DNA of 64,000 bases from contig JBJXFB010000150.1 of the NCBI GenBank assembly GCA_046155895.1, positions 29,417 through 93,416 of the forward strand, in the 5' to 3' direction. This DNA is from DASYPQ01 sp046155895 (GTDB lineage: Bacteria; Planctomycetota; UBA1135; GCA-002686595). Of this stretch, positions 17,563 to 26,042 are shown piece by piece; the first letter of the stretch is position 1; every line of letters starts with the position of its first letter. The notes beneath the pieces were generated by a model that did not search any database, was not told where the DNA came from, and worked only from the letters and a program-made list of their open reading frames with translations. The position numbers and the translations under genes were made by a program.

Positions 17563-18434
17563 GCGACGAAGCGCCTCCGCAAGGCGCTGCTCCACACTTC
17601 GATCGCGAGGACGAGCGCGGCGAGAGCGTAGAGGTAGGTCCACACCTCGCCGTAGTGGAGATTCTCGAACGCCGCGGAGATCGAGTAGCCGAGGGTCGGG
17701 AAGCCGAAGAACCCGAGCACCGCGGACGAACGCACGGCGCACTCGAAGCGGTAGAAGGCGTACGCGCCCATGTCGGGGAGGGCGCGGGGCAGGAGGCCGA
17801 AGCAGAAGACCTGCGCGGGCCCCGCGCCGGCGCCGCGCAGCGCGAGGGCGGCGTCGCGCGGGGCCTCGTCCATCATCTCGGAGAAGATCTTGGCGAGCGT
17901 CCCCGCGTAAGGGATCGCGATCGCGATCACGGCGGAGGTCGTCGAGAGGCCGAACGCGGCCAGGAAGATCACGGCCCACAGGAGCTCGTGCACGGACCGC
18001 ATGGCGACGATCACGACACGCGTCGCCGACCAGATCGCCGGGGCGATCGAGCGGCGGAGCCCGCGCGCCGTGCTCGATCCTCCGCCGGCGAGCTCGCCGC
18101 TCCACCAGGCGGTCGATCCGAGGAACCCGAGCACGAATCCGGCCGGGACGGCGAGGCTCATCGCCGCGACTGCGAAGACGAGCGTCCTGCGCATCGCGGC
18201 CAGCGTCTCGAGGAGCAGGGGCGTGGTGCCCGGAGGCACCGCCGTCTCGTAGGTGAGCGCCGGGCGGAACATGCGCGCGAAGAAGTCGCCCACGATCGCG
18301 AGTCCGCCGCGCTGCGGGACGAGGCCTGCGATCGGCGCGTCGAGCACGACGAAGGCCGCGAGCGCGGCGAGCGCGATCGCCAGGAGGACGGCGCCGCGCC
18401 GCCCGAGGCGGGGGGCGGGCTCAGGCGCCATCAC
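17559..18434 (-). CDS. phnE: PhnE-type ABC transporter permease (first copy)
   Basis: A 291-residue permease of the phosphonate-type importer family with helices near 15-35, 80-105, 135-165, 175-190 and 265-285. The EAA loop is 'DEAPRDAALALRGAGAGPAQ' (about residues 189-208), and 'YRFECAVRSSAVLGFFG' downstream is typical of PhnE. The start is GTG 18434 or ATG 18431; either overlaps the end of the ATPase gene by more than 10 bp, which implies coupling. It works with the second permease encoded directly downstream. Confidence 0.87.
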   Translation of the reverse strand: MMAPEPAPRLGRRGAVLLAIALAALAAFVVLDAPIAGLVPQRGGLAIVGDFFARMFRPALTYETAVPPGTTPLLLETLAAMRRTLVFAVAAMSLAVPAGFVLGFLGSTAWWSGELAGGGSSTARGLRRSIAPAIWSATRVVIVAMRSVHELLWAVIFLAAFGLSTTSAVIAIAIPYAGTLAKIFSEMMDEAPRDAALALRGAGAGPAQVFCFGLLPRALPDMGAYAFYRFECAVRSSAVLGFFGFPTLGYSISAAFENLHYGEVWTYLYALAALVLAIEVWSSALRRRFVA

Positions 18435-19200
18435 GGGCGAGCTCCTCGAGCCGGTAGAGCCTCCGGTACTCGCCGGCGTCGATCCCCGCCGTCTCCCGGT
18501 CGAAGACGATCCGCCCGCCGCGCAGGCCGACGAGGCGTGGGAAGAACTCCCGCGCGAGCTCGAGGTCGTGGAGGCTGACGAGGAGGGTCAAGCCGCGCTC
18601 GAGGCTGACGTCGCGGAGGAGGGCGACGGTGTCGCGGGCGCGCGCGGGATCGACCGAGGACACCGGCTCGTCGGCCAGCAGCACGGAAGGCTCCTGGAAG
18701 AGGGCGCGCGCGATCGCGACGCGCTGGCGCTGCCCGCCCGAGAGCGAGTCGGTCCGCTGGAAGAGCTTGTCGCCGATGCCGACGCGGCCGAGGATGGCCG
18801 CCGCGCGCTCGAGGTCGGCCCATGCGGGCAGGATCATCGACTTCGCCGCGCCGAAGAAGGTCCTCGAACCGAACTTCCCCGCGAGCACGTTCTGCGACAC
18901 GCGGATGTTCGGCACGAGCGCGAGGTCCTGATGGACGAACCCGATGCGCGTCCGCGCGGCGCGGAGCTCGCCGGGGGAGAGCGAGGCGAGGTCGCGCTCC
19001 TCGATCCGCACCGTTCCGCGCGTCGGACGGATCGCGGCCGTCAGCAGGCGCAGGAGCGTCGTCTTGCCCGCGCCGCTGGGCCCGACGAGCGCGACCGCCT
19101 CGCCGGGCCGGACGATCAGGTCCGCCCCGTCGAGGGCCGGTCGTCCGCCGTAGACGACGCTCGCCCCGCGGAGCTCGAGAGCAGCGCTTCCGTTCCTCAA
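18421..19200 (-). CDS. phnC: PhnC-type ABC transporter ATP-binding protein
   Basis: A 259-residue importer ATPase. Walker A 'GPSGAGKTT' is near residues 39-47, the Q-loop is 'GFVHQD', the signature is 'LSGGQRQR', Walker B is 'VLLADEP' followed by 'VSSVDP', and the switch His lies in 'SLHDLEL'. The 'LVPNIRVSQNVLAGKFG' segment after the Q-loop is characteristic of PhnC-like ATPases. The start is taken as TTG 19200, 19 bp after the phnD-like stop. It is the second gene of the phnD-C-E-E operon. Confidence 0.88.
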   Translation of the reverse strand: MRNGSAALELRGASVVYGGRPALDGADLIVRPGEAVALVGPSGAGKTTLLRLLTAAIRPTRGTVRIEERDLASLSPGELRAARTRIGFVHQDLALVPNIRVSQNVLAGKFGSRTFFGAAKSMILPAWADLERAAAILGRVGIGDKLFQRTDSLSGGQRQRVAIARALFQEPSVLLADEPVSSVDPARARDTVALLRDVSLERGLTLLVSLHDLELAREFFPRLVGLRGGRIVFDRETAGIDAGEYRRLYRLEELARDGA

Positions 19201-19219
19201 CCCCGCTGCCGTCCCGGCG

Positions 19220-20128
19220 TCAGCGCATCAAGCCGGCCTCGAGGGCCGCCTTGCGGAGCGTGTCGAAGTCCTCGTTCCTGGCCACGATGAGACCATCGGG
19301 ACGGTTCATCCCGGCGAGGAGGGCGGGGTCCTTGATCGCGACCAGGGTCTCCTGGAGCTTCTCGGTGAAGCCCTGGCTCAAGGTCTCGTCGAGCTTGGGG
19401 TGCGCCTGGAAGTTGTAGTCGACGTAGTCCGGCGTCACCCACACGATGCGGCACAGGTCCGGATCGAGCTTGCCTTCCTTGACCATCCGGTCGTAGGTCG
19501 CGAAGTCCATCGCGCCCGCGTCGAAGGTGCCGGCCTCGACGAGCTTGGCGGTCTTGTCGTGCCCGCCGGAGAAGTTCATCTCCGCGCCGGTGAAGTCCTT
19601 CGGGCTCTTGCCGGCGAACTTGCGGATGAAATATTCGGGCATGAGACGGCCCGAAGTGGAGCTCTCCGAGCCGAACGTGAACTTCTTCCCGGCCAGCTCC
19701 ATCGGGAACTCGTCCTTCTTCTCGAGGCCGACGCTCTTGTGCGCGACGAAGTAGGACTTGAACTCCTTGTCGATCTTGCCGCACGCGATCACGCGCGCGC
19801 CCGGGACCGCCTGCATCGCCTGGAGCCCGGTGTAGCCCCCGAACCAGCACAGGAGGATGTCGCCGTTCTTGAACGCGTCGACCGAGGCGGCGTAGTTGGC
19901 CACCGGGACGTACTCGAACTTCACCCCGAGCTCCTTCGTGAGGTGGTCGGCGAGCGGCTGGTACTTCGCCTTGAGCTCGGTCGTGTTCTCGTTGGGGATC
20001 CCGGTGAAGCGCAGGACCTGGCTGGAGTTCGCCGGCGTGGTGGCCGCGGCTTCGGTGCCGCCGCCGCAGGCGGCGACCGGGAAGACGAGCGCGAAAAGGG
20101 AAAGCGAGCGGAAGAGATTGTCGATCAT
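19220..20128 (-). CDS. phnD: PhnD-family oxyanion-binding lipoprotein, most like the putative selenate-type branch
   Basis: A 302-residue periplasmic substrate-binding lipoprotein with the lipidation Cys at residue 21 (V-A-A-C). The mature part starts with 'LRFTGIPNENTTEL', contains 'LLCWFGGYTGLQA', and has the anion-binding 'FGSESSTSGRLMPEYFI' and 'NFSGGHDKT' motifs followed by 'VWVTPDYVDYN'. PhnD-type proteins bind phosphonate, phosphite or phosphate. In my memory of the families, this combination (W-F-G-G, S-T-S-G-R-L-M-P, W.TP.Y.DY) is closer to the set named putative selenate-binding proteins, but I could not run a profile search. ATG 20128 follows a weak AGGAA; GTG 20131 is an alternative. 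No C-P lyase gene is nearby. Confidence 0.85.
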   Translation of the reverse strand: MIDNLFRSLSLFALVFPVAACGGGTEAAATTPANSSQVLRFTGIPNENTTELKAKYQPLADHLTKELGVKFEYVPVANYAASVDAFKNGDILLCWFGGYTGLQAMQAVPGARVIACGKIDKEFKSYFVAHKSVGLEKKDEFPMELAGKKFTFGSESSTSGRLMPEYFIRKFAGKSPKDFTGAEMNFSGGHDKTAKLVEAGTFDAGAMDFATYDRMVKEGKLDPDLCRIVWVTPDYVDYNFQAHPKLDETLSQGFTEKLQETLVAIKDPALLAGMNRPDGLIVARNEDFDTLRKAALEAGLMR

Positions 20129-20230
20129 CACGGCATTCCTGGTTCTCCGCTGGGCGTGAACAGCCGCCCGCGCGGGATTGGGTCGACGGTAGGAGGGGTG
20201 AATGCGTCCGACAGGATACCGGTGGCGGGG

Positions 20231-20260
20231 TTGCCCTTCCACGGGCTGCGCGCCTAGACT
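20231..20260 (+). promoter_or_regulatory. Putative promoter of the molybdenum oxidoreductase operon
   Basis: TTGCCC at 20231-20236, an 18-bp spacer and TAGACT at 20255-20260. The ATG of the iron-sulfur subunit lies only 8 bp further on and no Shine-Dalgarno is present, so the mRNA should be leaderless or nearly so. Confidence 0.5.
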
Positions 20261-20268
20261 CGTCGGCG

Positions 20269-20913
20269 ATGGCCGCACGAGAATGCGATCCGAGCGCGAA
20301 GCCCGCCCCGCCGCTCTCGCGACGGAAGTTCCTGCAGGGCGCCGGAGGAATCGCCACGAGCGGAGTGCTCGCGCCGGGCCTCCTCGGCGCGCCGCGCGCC
20401 GGCGCTCCGGGGGCTTCGGGCGAGGTCGAGGAGCTCGCGGGCGAAGTCGAGATCAGCCTCGACGTGAACGGGGCCCCGATCGCGCTTCGCGTCGAGCCGC
20501 GCACGACCCTGCTCGACGCGCTCCGCGACCGCGCGACTCCGCCGCTGACCGGCTCGAAGCTCGTCTGCGACCGCGGTCAGTGCGGCGCGTGCACCGTCAT
20601 CGTCGACGGGCGTTCCGCCTACGCCTGCATGCTGCTCGCCGTCGATCTGCGCGGCCGCAAGATCCGCACGATCGAGGGGCTCGGCGCGCCTGGCGCGCTC
20701 TCGCCCCTCCAGGAGTCGTTCTGGAAGCACGACGCGTCGATGTGCGGCTTCTGCACGCCGGGCTTCGTGATGGCGATCCAGGCGACGCTCGAGCGCAAGA
20801 AGGACGCGACGCTCGACGAGATCAAGCAAGGCTGCGCCGGAAACGCGTGCCGCTGCGGGACGCAGCCCCAGATCTTCGCGGCCGCCCTCGAGATCGCTCG
20901 CGGAGGCAAGTGA
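20269..20913 (+). CDS. Tat-exported [2Fe-2S] subunit of a PaoABC-like aldehyde oxidoreductase
   Basis: A 214-residue small subunit of a xanthine-oxidase-family enzyme. Residues 18-23 (RRKFLQ) followed by a hydrophobic stretch form a Tat signal. Two [2Fe-2S] sites are complete: Cys100, 105, 108 and 120 (plant-ferredoxin type), and Cys159, 162, 194 and 196. The subunit passes electrons between the molybdenum and FAD subunits. A Tat signal on this subunit only, so that the whole complex is carried across folded, is the arrangement of E. coli PaoA (YagT). The gene is first in the operon and divergent from the PhnD-type importer. Its stop overlaps the next start (TGATG). Confidence 0.9.
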   Translation: MAARECDPSAKPAPPLSRRKFLQGAGGIATSGVLAPGLLGAPRAGAPGASGEVEELAGEVEISLDVNGAPIALRVEPRTTLLDALRDRATPPLTGSKLVCDRGQCGACTVIVDGRSAYACMLLAVDLRGRKIRTIEGLGAPGALSPLQESFWKHDASMCGFCTPGFVMAIQATLERKKDATLDEIKQGCAGNACRCGTQPQIFAAALEIARGGK

Positions 20914-23150
20914 TGGCCGCGCCCTCCTCGCGTGCGGGCCAGGATGCCCCGAAGCCGCGCAAGAAGAAGATCAAGACGACGAAGGTCGTCAACGGCATCG
21001 AGCAGGAGGTCGAGATCGAGGTCGACGACGTCGAGGGCGTCGCCTGGCGCTCGAAGTCGGAGCTCGCGCTGCTGAACCACGACCTGCCCCGCGTCGACGG
21101 GCCGCTCAAGGTCAGCGGGCGCGCGCGCTACACGCACGACGTGCGGCTGCCCGGCATGGTCTGGGCGCGCGTCCTCACGTGTCCGATCCCGAGCGCCGAC
21201 GTGACGCTCGATCTGGAGCCGGCGCGCAAGGTCGCGGGCGTCGAGGCTGTCATCGCGCTCGTCGAGAAGCGGGCGGCCTTCCTCGGCCAGCCGGTCGCCG
21301 CCGTGGCCGCGCGCACGGCGGAGCTCGCCGAGGACGGGATCCGCGCCATCGTCGCGCAGTTCACGCCGAGGCCCTGGGCCGTCGACCGCGCGCAGGCGGT
21401 CGCGGACAACGCGCCCAAGGTCACCAAGGACGGCAACCTCGGGAAGGTGAACACGGCGGGCGAAGAAGGCGAGGCCGAATCGGCGCTCGCCTCGGCCGAG
21501 GCGAAGGTCGAGGCGACCTACACGCTCCCCGTGCAGCACCACGCCTGCCTCGAGACCCACGGCGTCGTCGTCGACTACCGCGGCGGCGACGAGGCGACGG
21601 TCTACGCCTCCACGCAGGACACGTTCAGCATCTCGGAGGAAGCCGCCGAGCACCTCGGACTCAAGACGAGCGACGTGACGACGATCGTCGAGCACATGGG
21701 CGGCGGCTTCGGCGGCAAGTTCGGCCTGGGGATCGAGGGCAAGGCCGCCTGCCTGCTCGCCAAGCAGCTCGGCCGGCCCGTCCACCTCATGTTCACGCGC
21801 GCCGACGAGTTCGGCGCTGGCGGCAACCGCAGCGGCTCGCGCCAGGTGCTGCGCGGCGGGGCGTCGAAGGACGGACGCTTCGTCGCCCTCGTCGGCGACG
21901 TCGAGAAGTACGGCGGCGTCGGCGGGGGCTCCTTCCCGGGGCGGGGCCCCTACATCTACTCGGTCGAGAAGAGCTGCCTGCGCGTGCGCAGCGTCTTCAC
22001 GCACACCGACTCGGCCCGCGCGATGCGCGCGCCGGGACATCCCCAGGCCTCCTTCGGCATCGAGTCGCTCGTCGACGAGCTCGCGTACGCGATCGGGATG
22101 GACCCGCTCGAATTCCGCAAGAAGAACCTGAAGGACAAGGTCTACGCACGGCAGCTCGACGCCGTCGCGCGCGAGATCGGCTGGGCCGATCACCCCAACA
22201 AGACGGCGGCCGCCACGCTCGCCGACGGGATCGGCGTCGGGATCGGCTTCGCGGTCGCGACCTGGGGCGGCGGCGGCCGGCCCGGCAACGAAGTCACGGT
22301 CAAGATCGAGCGCGATGGCAGCGTCACCGCGAGCGTCGGCAGCCAGGACCTCGGGACGGGCACGCGCACGTACGTCGCGGCGATCGTCGCCGAGGAGCTC
22401 GGCCTGCCTCTCGAGGCGGTGACGGCGCGGATCGGCGACAGCCGGCTCGGCCAGGCGACCGGTTCGGGCGGGAGCACGACGACCGCGTCGCTCGCGCCGG
22501 CGGTGATGGACGCGGCGCGCAAGGCGCGCCTCGCCTTCGCCGAGCGCCTCTCGAAGTCCATGAACGTCCCCGCGGAGCACCTGCGTTTCGCCGGCGAGCG
22601 AGTCGCCGACGAGCGGGACCCCAAGAAGGTCCTCTCCTGGCGGCAGGCCTGCGGCTCGCTCGGCGCGGACGGGTTGAGCGCGCGCGGGGAGTTCGTCGCG
22701 GCCCTGGCCGCGAACGGCGCCCACGGCGCGCAGGCCGCGAAGGTCCGCGTCGACGCGCTGACCGGACGCGTCGAGGTGCTGGCGATGGCTGCGATTCAGG
22801 ACTGCGGACTCCCGCTGAACCGCGCGGCGCTGAAGAGCCAACTGCAGGGCGGGATGATCCAGGCGCTCTCGTACGGGCTGCTCGAGGAGCGCGTCATCGA
22901 TCCCGTCGGCGGCTGGTCGCTCTCCTCGGGCTTCGAGGAGTACAGGCTCGCGCACGCCTTCGAGATCCCCGAGATGACCGCCCTGATCGACGACGAGGAC
23001 ACGCGCGGGGTCATCGGCATGGCGGAGCCGGCCATCATCCCCGGGCACAGCGCGATCGCGAACGCCGTCTACAACGCCTGCGGGGCGCGGGTGCGCGACT
23101 TGCCGCTGACGCCGGACAAGGTCCTCGCGGCGCTCGGGAAGGTCGACTAG
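20913..23150 (+). CDS. Molybdopterin-binding subunit of a PaoABC-like aldehyde oxidoreductase
   Basis: A 745-residue catalytic subunit of the xanthine dehydrogenase/aldehyde oxidase family. It has 'HMGGGFGGKFG' and 'RAMRAPGHPQASFGIESLVDELA' in the first half, and 'GSQDLGTGTRTYVAAIVAE' and the 'GSGGSTTTASLAP' cofactor loop in the second. Glu705 in 'GMAEPAIIPGHSAIANAV' matches the catalytic base. It has no export signal, so it probably rides with the Tat-tagged small subunit. An odd N-terminal extension, a Lys-rich stretch (residues 12-22) followed by an acidic one (33-45), has no counterpart that I know in PaoC. The substrate is unknown; aldehydes are likely by family. Confidence 0.88.
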   Translation: MAAPSSRAGQDAPKPRKKKIKTTKVVNGIEQEVEIEVDDVEGVAWRSKSELALLNHDLPRVDGPLKVSGRARYTHDVRLPGMVWARVLTCPIPSADVTLDLEPARKVAGVEAVIALVEKRAAFLGQPVAAVAARTAELAEDGIRAIVAQFTPRPWAVDRAQAVADNAPKVTKDGNLGKVNTAGEEGEAESALASAEAKVEATYTLPVQHHACLETHGVVVDYRGGDEATVYASTQDTFSISEEAAEHLGLKTSDVTTIVEHMGGGFGGKFGLGIEGKAACLLAKQLGRPVHLMFTRADEFGAGGNRSGSRQVLRGGASKDGRFVALVGDVEKYGGVGGGSFPGRGPYIYSVEKSCLRVRSVFTHTDSARAMRAPGHPQASFGIESLVDELAYAIGMDPLEFRKKNLKDKVYARQLDAVAREIGWADHPNKTAAATLADGIGVGIGFAVATWGGGGRPGNEVTVKIERDGSVTASVGSQDLGTGTRTYVAAIVAEELGLPLEAVTARIGDSRLGQATGSGGSTTTASLAPAVMDAARKARLAFAERLSKSMNVPAEHLRFAGERVADERDPKKVLSWRQACGSLGADGLSARGEFVAALAANGAHGAQAAKVRVDALTGRVEVLAMAAIQDCGLPLNRAALKSQLQGGMIQALSYGLLEERVIDPVGGWSLSSGFEEYRLAHAFEIPEMTALIDDEDTRGVIGMAEPAIIPGHSAIANAVYNACGARVRDLPLTPDKVLAALGKVD

Positions 23151-23154
23151 GGCC

Positions 23155-24156
23155 ATGAAAGCCTTCCGTCTCGCCAATCCGACGAGTCTCGAGGCTGCGC
23201 TCGAGCTCCTGGCGGCGGGCAACCAGCGCGGAGCTCGCAGCCGCGCGCAGCTCCTCGCGGGCGGCCAGGATCTCCTGACCGAGATGAAGGAGCACCTGGC
23301 CGAGCCCGAGGTGCTCGTGAACCTCAAGGGGATCGCCGGGCTCGACCGGATCGAGGTCGCCTCCGACGGCGGGCTGGTGATCGGCGCGCTCGTGACGATC
23401 GCCGCGCTCGAGGAACACGCCGAAGTCCGCGAGCGGTTCACGGTGCTCCACGAGGCGGCGCACTCGATCGCGAGCCCGCAGATCCGGAGCTTCGGGACCG
23501 TCGGCGGCAACCTGTGCCAGCGCCCGCGCTGCGGGTACTACCGGAACGAGCACGCCAAGTGCATCAAGAAGGGCGGCTCGGAGTGCTTCTCGCACGACGG
23601 GCTGAACAAGTACAACGCGATTCTCGGCGGTGGACCTTCGTACATCGTCCACCCGAGCGATCTCGCGCCCGCGCTCGTCGTCCTCGAGGCGGAGGTCCGA
23701 CTGCGCGGCCCCGCGGGCGAGCGGACGGTCCCGATCGAGCGCTTCTTCACCCTGCCCTCGGAAGGCAGCGTGCTCAAGGAGAACGTGCTCGGAGACGACG
23801 AGATCCTGCTGTCCGTGCGCGTTCCGGCTCCGGCCTCCGGGACTCGCAGCACCTACCTCAAGTTCAAGGAGCGCGGCTCCTTCGACTTCGCGCTCGTGTC
23901 GGTCGCCGCGGCGCTCGTCGTCGAGGCCGGCCAGGTCGCGCGCGCCCGCCTCGCGCTCGGCGGCGTCGCGCCGATCCCGTGGAGGGCTGGCGACGCGGAG
24001 AAGGTCCTGGTGGGGAAGGCGATGGAGGCATCCGCGTGGAAGGCCGCCGGCGAGGCCGCGATGCTCGAGGCCGATCCCCTGAAGCACAATGCCTACAAGG
24101 TCCCGCTCGCCCAGGGGCTCATCCACCGCGCGCTCCAGTCGCTGGCGCGGAGCTGA
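23155..24156 (+). CDS. FAD-binding subunit of a PaoABC-like aldehyde oxidoreductase
   Basis: A 333-residue flavin subunit of the CoxM/XdhB family. 'AGGQDLLTEMK' (35-45) and 'SFGTVGGNLCQRPRC' (112-126) form the FAD-binding region. Four Cys (121, 126, 136 and 144) sit in an insert after the second motif; in PaoB and 4-hydroxybenzoyl-CoA reductase a similar insert binds a [4Fe-4S] cluster, so an extra cluster is likely here. The order small-Mo-FAD differs from E. coli paoABC (small-FAD-Mo). The gene starts 4 bp after the molybdenum-subunit stop and is followed by a small Cys-rich gene 8 bp on. Confidence 0.87.
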   Translation: MKAFRLANPTSLEAALELLAAGNQRGARSRAQLLAGGQDLLTEMKEHLAEPEVLVNLKGIAGLDRIEVASDGGLVIGALVTIAALEEHAEVRERFTVLHEAAHSIASPQIRSFGTVGGNLCQRPRCGYYRNEHAKCIKKGGSECFSHDGLNKYNAILGGGPSYIVHPSDLAPALVVLEAEVRLRGPAGERTVPIERFFTLPSEGSVLKENVLGDDEILLSVRVPAPASGTRSTYLKFKERGSFDFALVSVAAALVVEAGQVARARLALGGVAPIPWRAGDAEKVLVGKAMEASAWKAAGEAAMLEADPLKHNAYKVPLAQGLIHRALQSLARS

Positions 24157-24164
24157 CGAGGACG

Positions 24165-24383
24165 ATGGAAGATCCCCGCATCCTCGAGGGCGCCCTCTGC
24201 ATCCACCTGCGGAGCAAGAAGACCTACTCCCTCCACGCCCCTCCGGCGTCCAGCGAGGACGTCCTCGACGGCAGCGGCCACTGCTGGTGCAAGAAGACGA
24301 TGATGGCCCTCGGCCCCGACGAGGATCGTGTCGATCCCGACACCTGCCGGAATGGCCGCGCCTGCTTCGAGACGACCACCTAG
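24165..24383 (+). CDS. Small Cys-rich protein following the molybdenum oxidoreductase operon
   Basis: A 72-residue protein, no family recognised. Five Cys (12, 40, 42, 61, 67) and His39 form the pattern C...HCWC...C.....C, suggestive of a metal or iron-sulfur site, or of thiol chemistry. It has no signal peptide and no membrane segment. It begins 8 bp after the FAD-subunit stop (GAGGACG just upstream of the ATG may be its ribosome binding site), so it is almost certainly co-transcribed with the oxidoreductase. A role in cofactor handling or electron transfer is only a guess from position. Confidence 0.62.
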   Translation: MEDPRILEGALCIHLRSKKTYSLHAPPASSEDVLDGSGHCWCKKTMMALGPDEDRVDPDTCRNGRACFETTT

Positions 24384-24396
24384 CGCGATCCTGGCC

Positions 24397-24402
24397 TAGA
24401 CT
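24397..24402 (+). promoter_or_regulatory. Putative -10 element, leaderless start
   Basis: TAGACT followed by 6 bp (ggggcc) and ATG 24409. The only -35-like match is a weak ACGACC about 19 bp upstream. The same TAGACT-N6-ATG arrangement occurs at 58137. Confidence 0.35.
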
Positions 24403-24408
24403 GGGGCC

Positions 24409-25011
24409 ATGATCCTCACCTCCGTTGCGCTCTTGGCCGCGTTCTCCGCGGATTGCCGGATCCAAAGTGTCGAAGCCCGCACCGCGAGCGTCTTCGCGGG
24501 CGCCTGCCACTACGGGGGCGAGGCGACGACGGCCGGACGCGAGGCCCTGGTCGCCTGGCACTTCGAATCGGGTTCGCTCGCCGGAGTCGATCTCGTCGCC
24601 GCGATCGCGGGAGACGGCAACCTCGCGGATCCGTCCACGGTGCGCCGATCGGTCGTGTACCTGTCCGATCGCGCGACTCCCGCGCAGCGGGGGGCCGCGG
24701 AGGCGCTCCTGCGCTGGCGCCTGGGGTCCGAGCTCGGACGCGTGCTCGAGGTCGTTGTCGTCCCGCTCGAAGCGAAGTTCGAGGGCGAGAGCTACCGCGT
24801 CGACGGCGGAGCTCTGTTCGAGCTCGAGGGCTCGCTCCTCGCGGACCGCGCCTGCTGCAAGATGCCTCTCGCGGTCTGGTACCAGCCCATCGCGCCGATC
24901 GCCGCGCCGATCGTCGGACGGAACGAGGTCTTCCGTTACGGTGACGCGCGCCTGGGATCCGTCTGGGAGCACCACGGCGAGAACACCGGCTTCGCGGGCA
25001 CGCTCCGCTAG
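24409..25011 (+). CDS. Secreted DUF1326-like protein
   Basis: A 200-residue protein with a short signal-like N-terminus (hydrophobic residues 2-14) and then a DUF1326-like body: early Cys residues in 'SADC' and 'AGACHYGGEATTAGREAL', the 'G.LAGVDLVAAIAGDGNL' region, and 'VVYLSDRATPAQRGAAEALL' in the middle. A Cys-Cys pair lies at about residues 151-152 (ADRACCKMPL). The function of the family is unknown; some members occur with copper or redox proteins. Its TAG stop shares the tetranucleotide CTAG with the stop of the converging truD gene. Confidence 0.65.
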   Translation: MILTSVALLAAFSADCRIQSVEARTASVFAGACHYGGEATTAGREALVAWHFESGSLAGVDLVAAIAGDGNLADPSTVRRSVVYLSDRATPAQRGAAEALLRWRLGSELGRVLEVVVVPLEAKFEGESYRVDGGALFELEGSLLADRACCKMPLAVWYQPIAPIAAPIVGRNEVFRYGDARLGSVWEHHGENTGFAGTLR

Positions 25012-26042
25012 GTCTTCGTGATCTCCCGCAGCGCGATGGTCGCGTAGGCGCCCTTCTCCAGGCGGAAGCGCAAGCGCAGTCCCTCGGGCTCTTCCGCGCA
25101 CGAGAACTCGCGCAGGAAGATCCGCGACGCGCGCCGGGATCCGGGGAGCCGCGCGCGAGCGAGCGCGGCGTCGTCCGCTCCCGCCGCGGCCAGGATCTCG
25201 CGCTCGAGCTCGCCCGGGCGTCCCGTCGCCCAGCGCATCTTGGAGCCGAAGATCGGACCCGTGGCCGAGATCTCGCCCCGCTGGCAACGATCCGAGTCGA
25301 CCTGCGCGTCGGCGACCTCGAAGAGGCCTCCGGTGTCCGTCTTGCGCGCGAGGTCTCCCTCCTGGACGGCGTCGAGCCCGCATCGGCTCATTCGCTGGCG
25401 CAGCCACTCGTTGAAGAGTGCCGATTGCCACGCGGAGAGCTCCATGCGGCCGATCCAGGAGGAAGGCGCGGGCTTGGCGTCCGCGATCCGCCGCTCGCCG
25501 CGGCGAGCTCCGCGGCCGCCGGGTCCGAGGCGCTGCTCGCCGAAGAAGTTCGGGAGCCCGCGCTCGGCGAGCACCGCGGCGATCGCCTGGGCGCGCGCGG
25601 CGGCGCCGGATACGGCGCCGGCGACCAGGATCTCGAAGCGGTTTCCCGCCAGGTGTCCGCGACCGAGCTTGTTCCCGTGGCGCGCGGCCGCGAGGACCTC
25701 GAGCCCCGTGAGCGCGGCCGCGCGCTCGGCGAGCTCGGCGGGCTCGCCCGCGCGCACCGGCAGGGAGAACGTCTGCGTCGCGCGCGCGACCTTGTCCTTC
25801 TGTCCGGCGCAGCCGACGTCGCGCTCCTGGAGGAAGAACACCTCCGCCAGCGCGCGCTGGACCTCGCGCGTCGTCCGTCCTTCGCGCCTCACGCGCAGGT
25901 AGAGGTGCTCGCCGACGCCGCAGGGCTCGTAGAGCGGGATCTCCTCGACCACGAAGTGCGCGGGCGATTGCTTGATCTCCCCGCCGGTGCCCGGGAGATC
26001 GCCCGTGACGAGCGGGAGCTCGCCGACGAGAGGAGAAGTCAC
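25008..26042 (-). CDS. truD: tRNA pseudouridine(13) synthase TruD
   Basis: TruD isomerises uridine 13 of certain tRNAs to pseudouridine. The catalytic Asp is Asp83 in 'AGQKDKVARATQ' (79-90), and 'GGEIKQSPAHFVVEEIPL' near the start and 'NFFGEQRLG' in the middle are family hallmarks. The protein has 344 residues, as expected. GTG 26042 overlaps the stop of the small upstream gene by 4 bp (GTGA), so the two are coupled. Its stop shares CTAG with the converging DUF1326 gene. Confidence 0.92.
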   Translation of the reverse strand: MTSPLVGELPLVTGDLPGTGGEIKQSPAHFVVEEIPLYEPCGVGEHLYLRVRREGRTTREVQRALAEVFFLQERDVGCAGQKDKVARATQTFSLPVRAGEPAELAERAAALTGLEVLAAARHGNKLGRGHLAGNRFEILVAGAVSGAAARAQAIAAVLAERGLPNFFGEQRLGPGGRGARRGERRIADAKPAPSSWIGRMELSAWQSALFNEWLRQRMSRCGLDAVQEGDLARKTDTGGLFEVADAQVDSDRCQRGEISATGPIFGSKMRWATGRPGELEREILAAAGADDAALARARLPGSRRASRIFLREFSCAEEPEGLRLRFRLEKGAYATIALREITKT

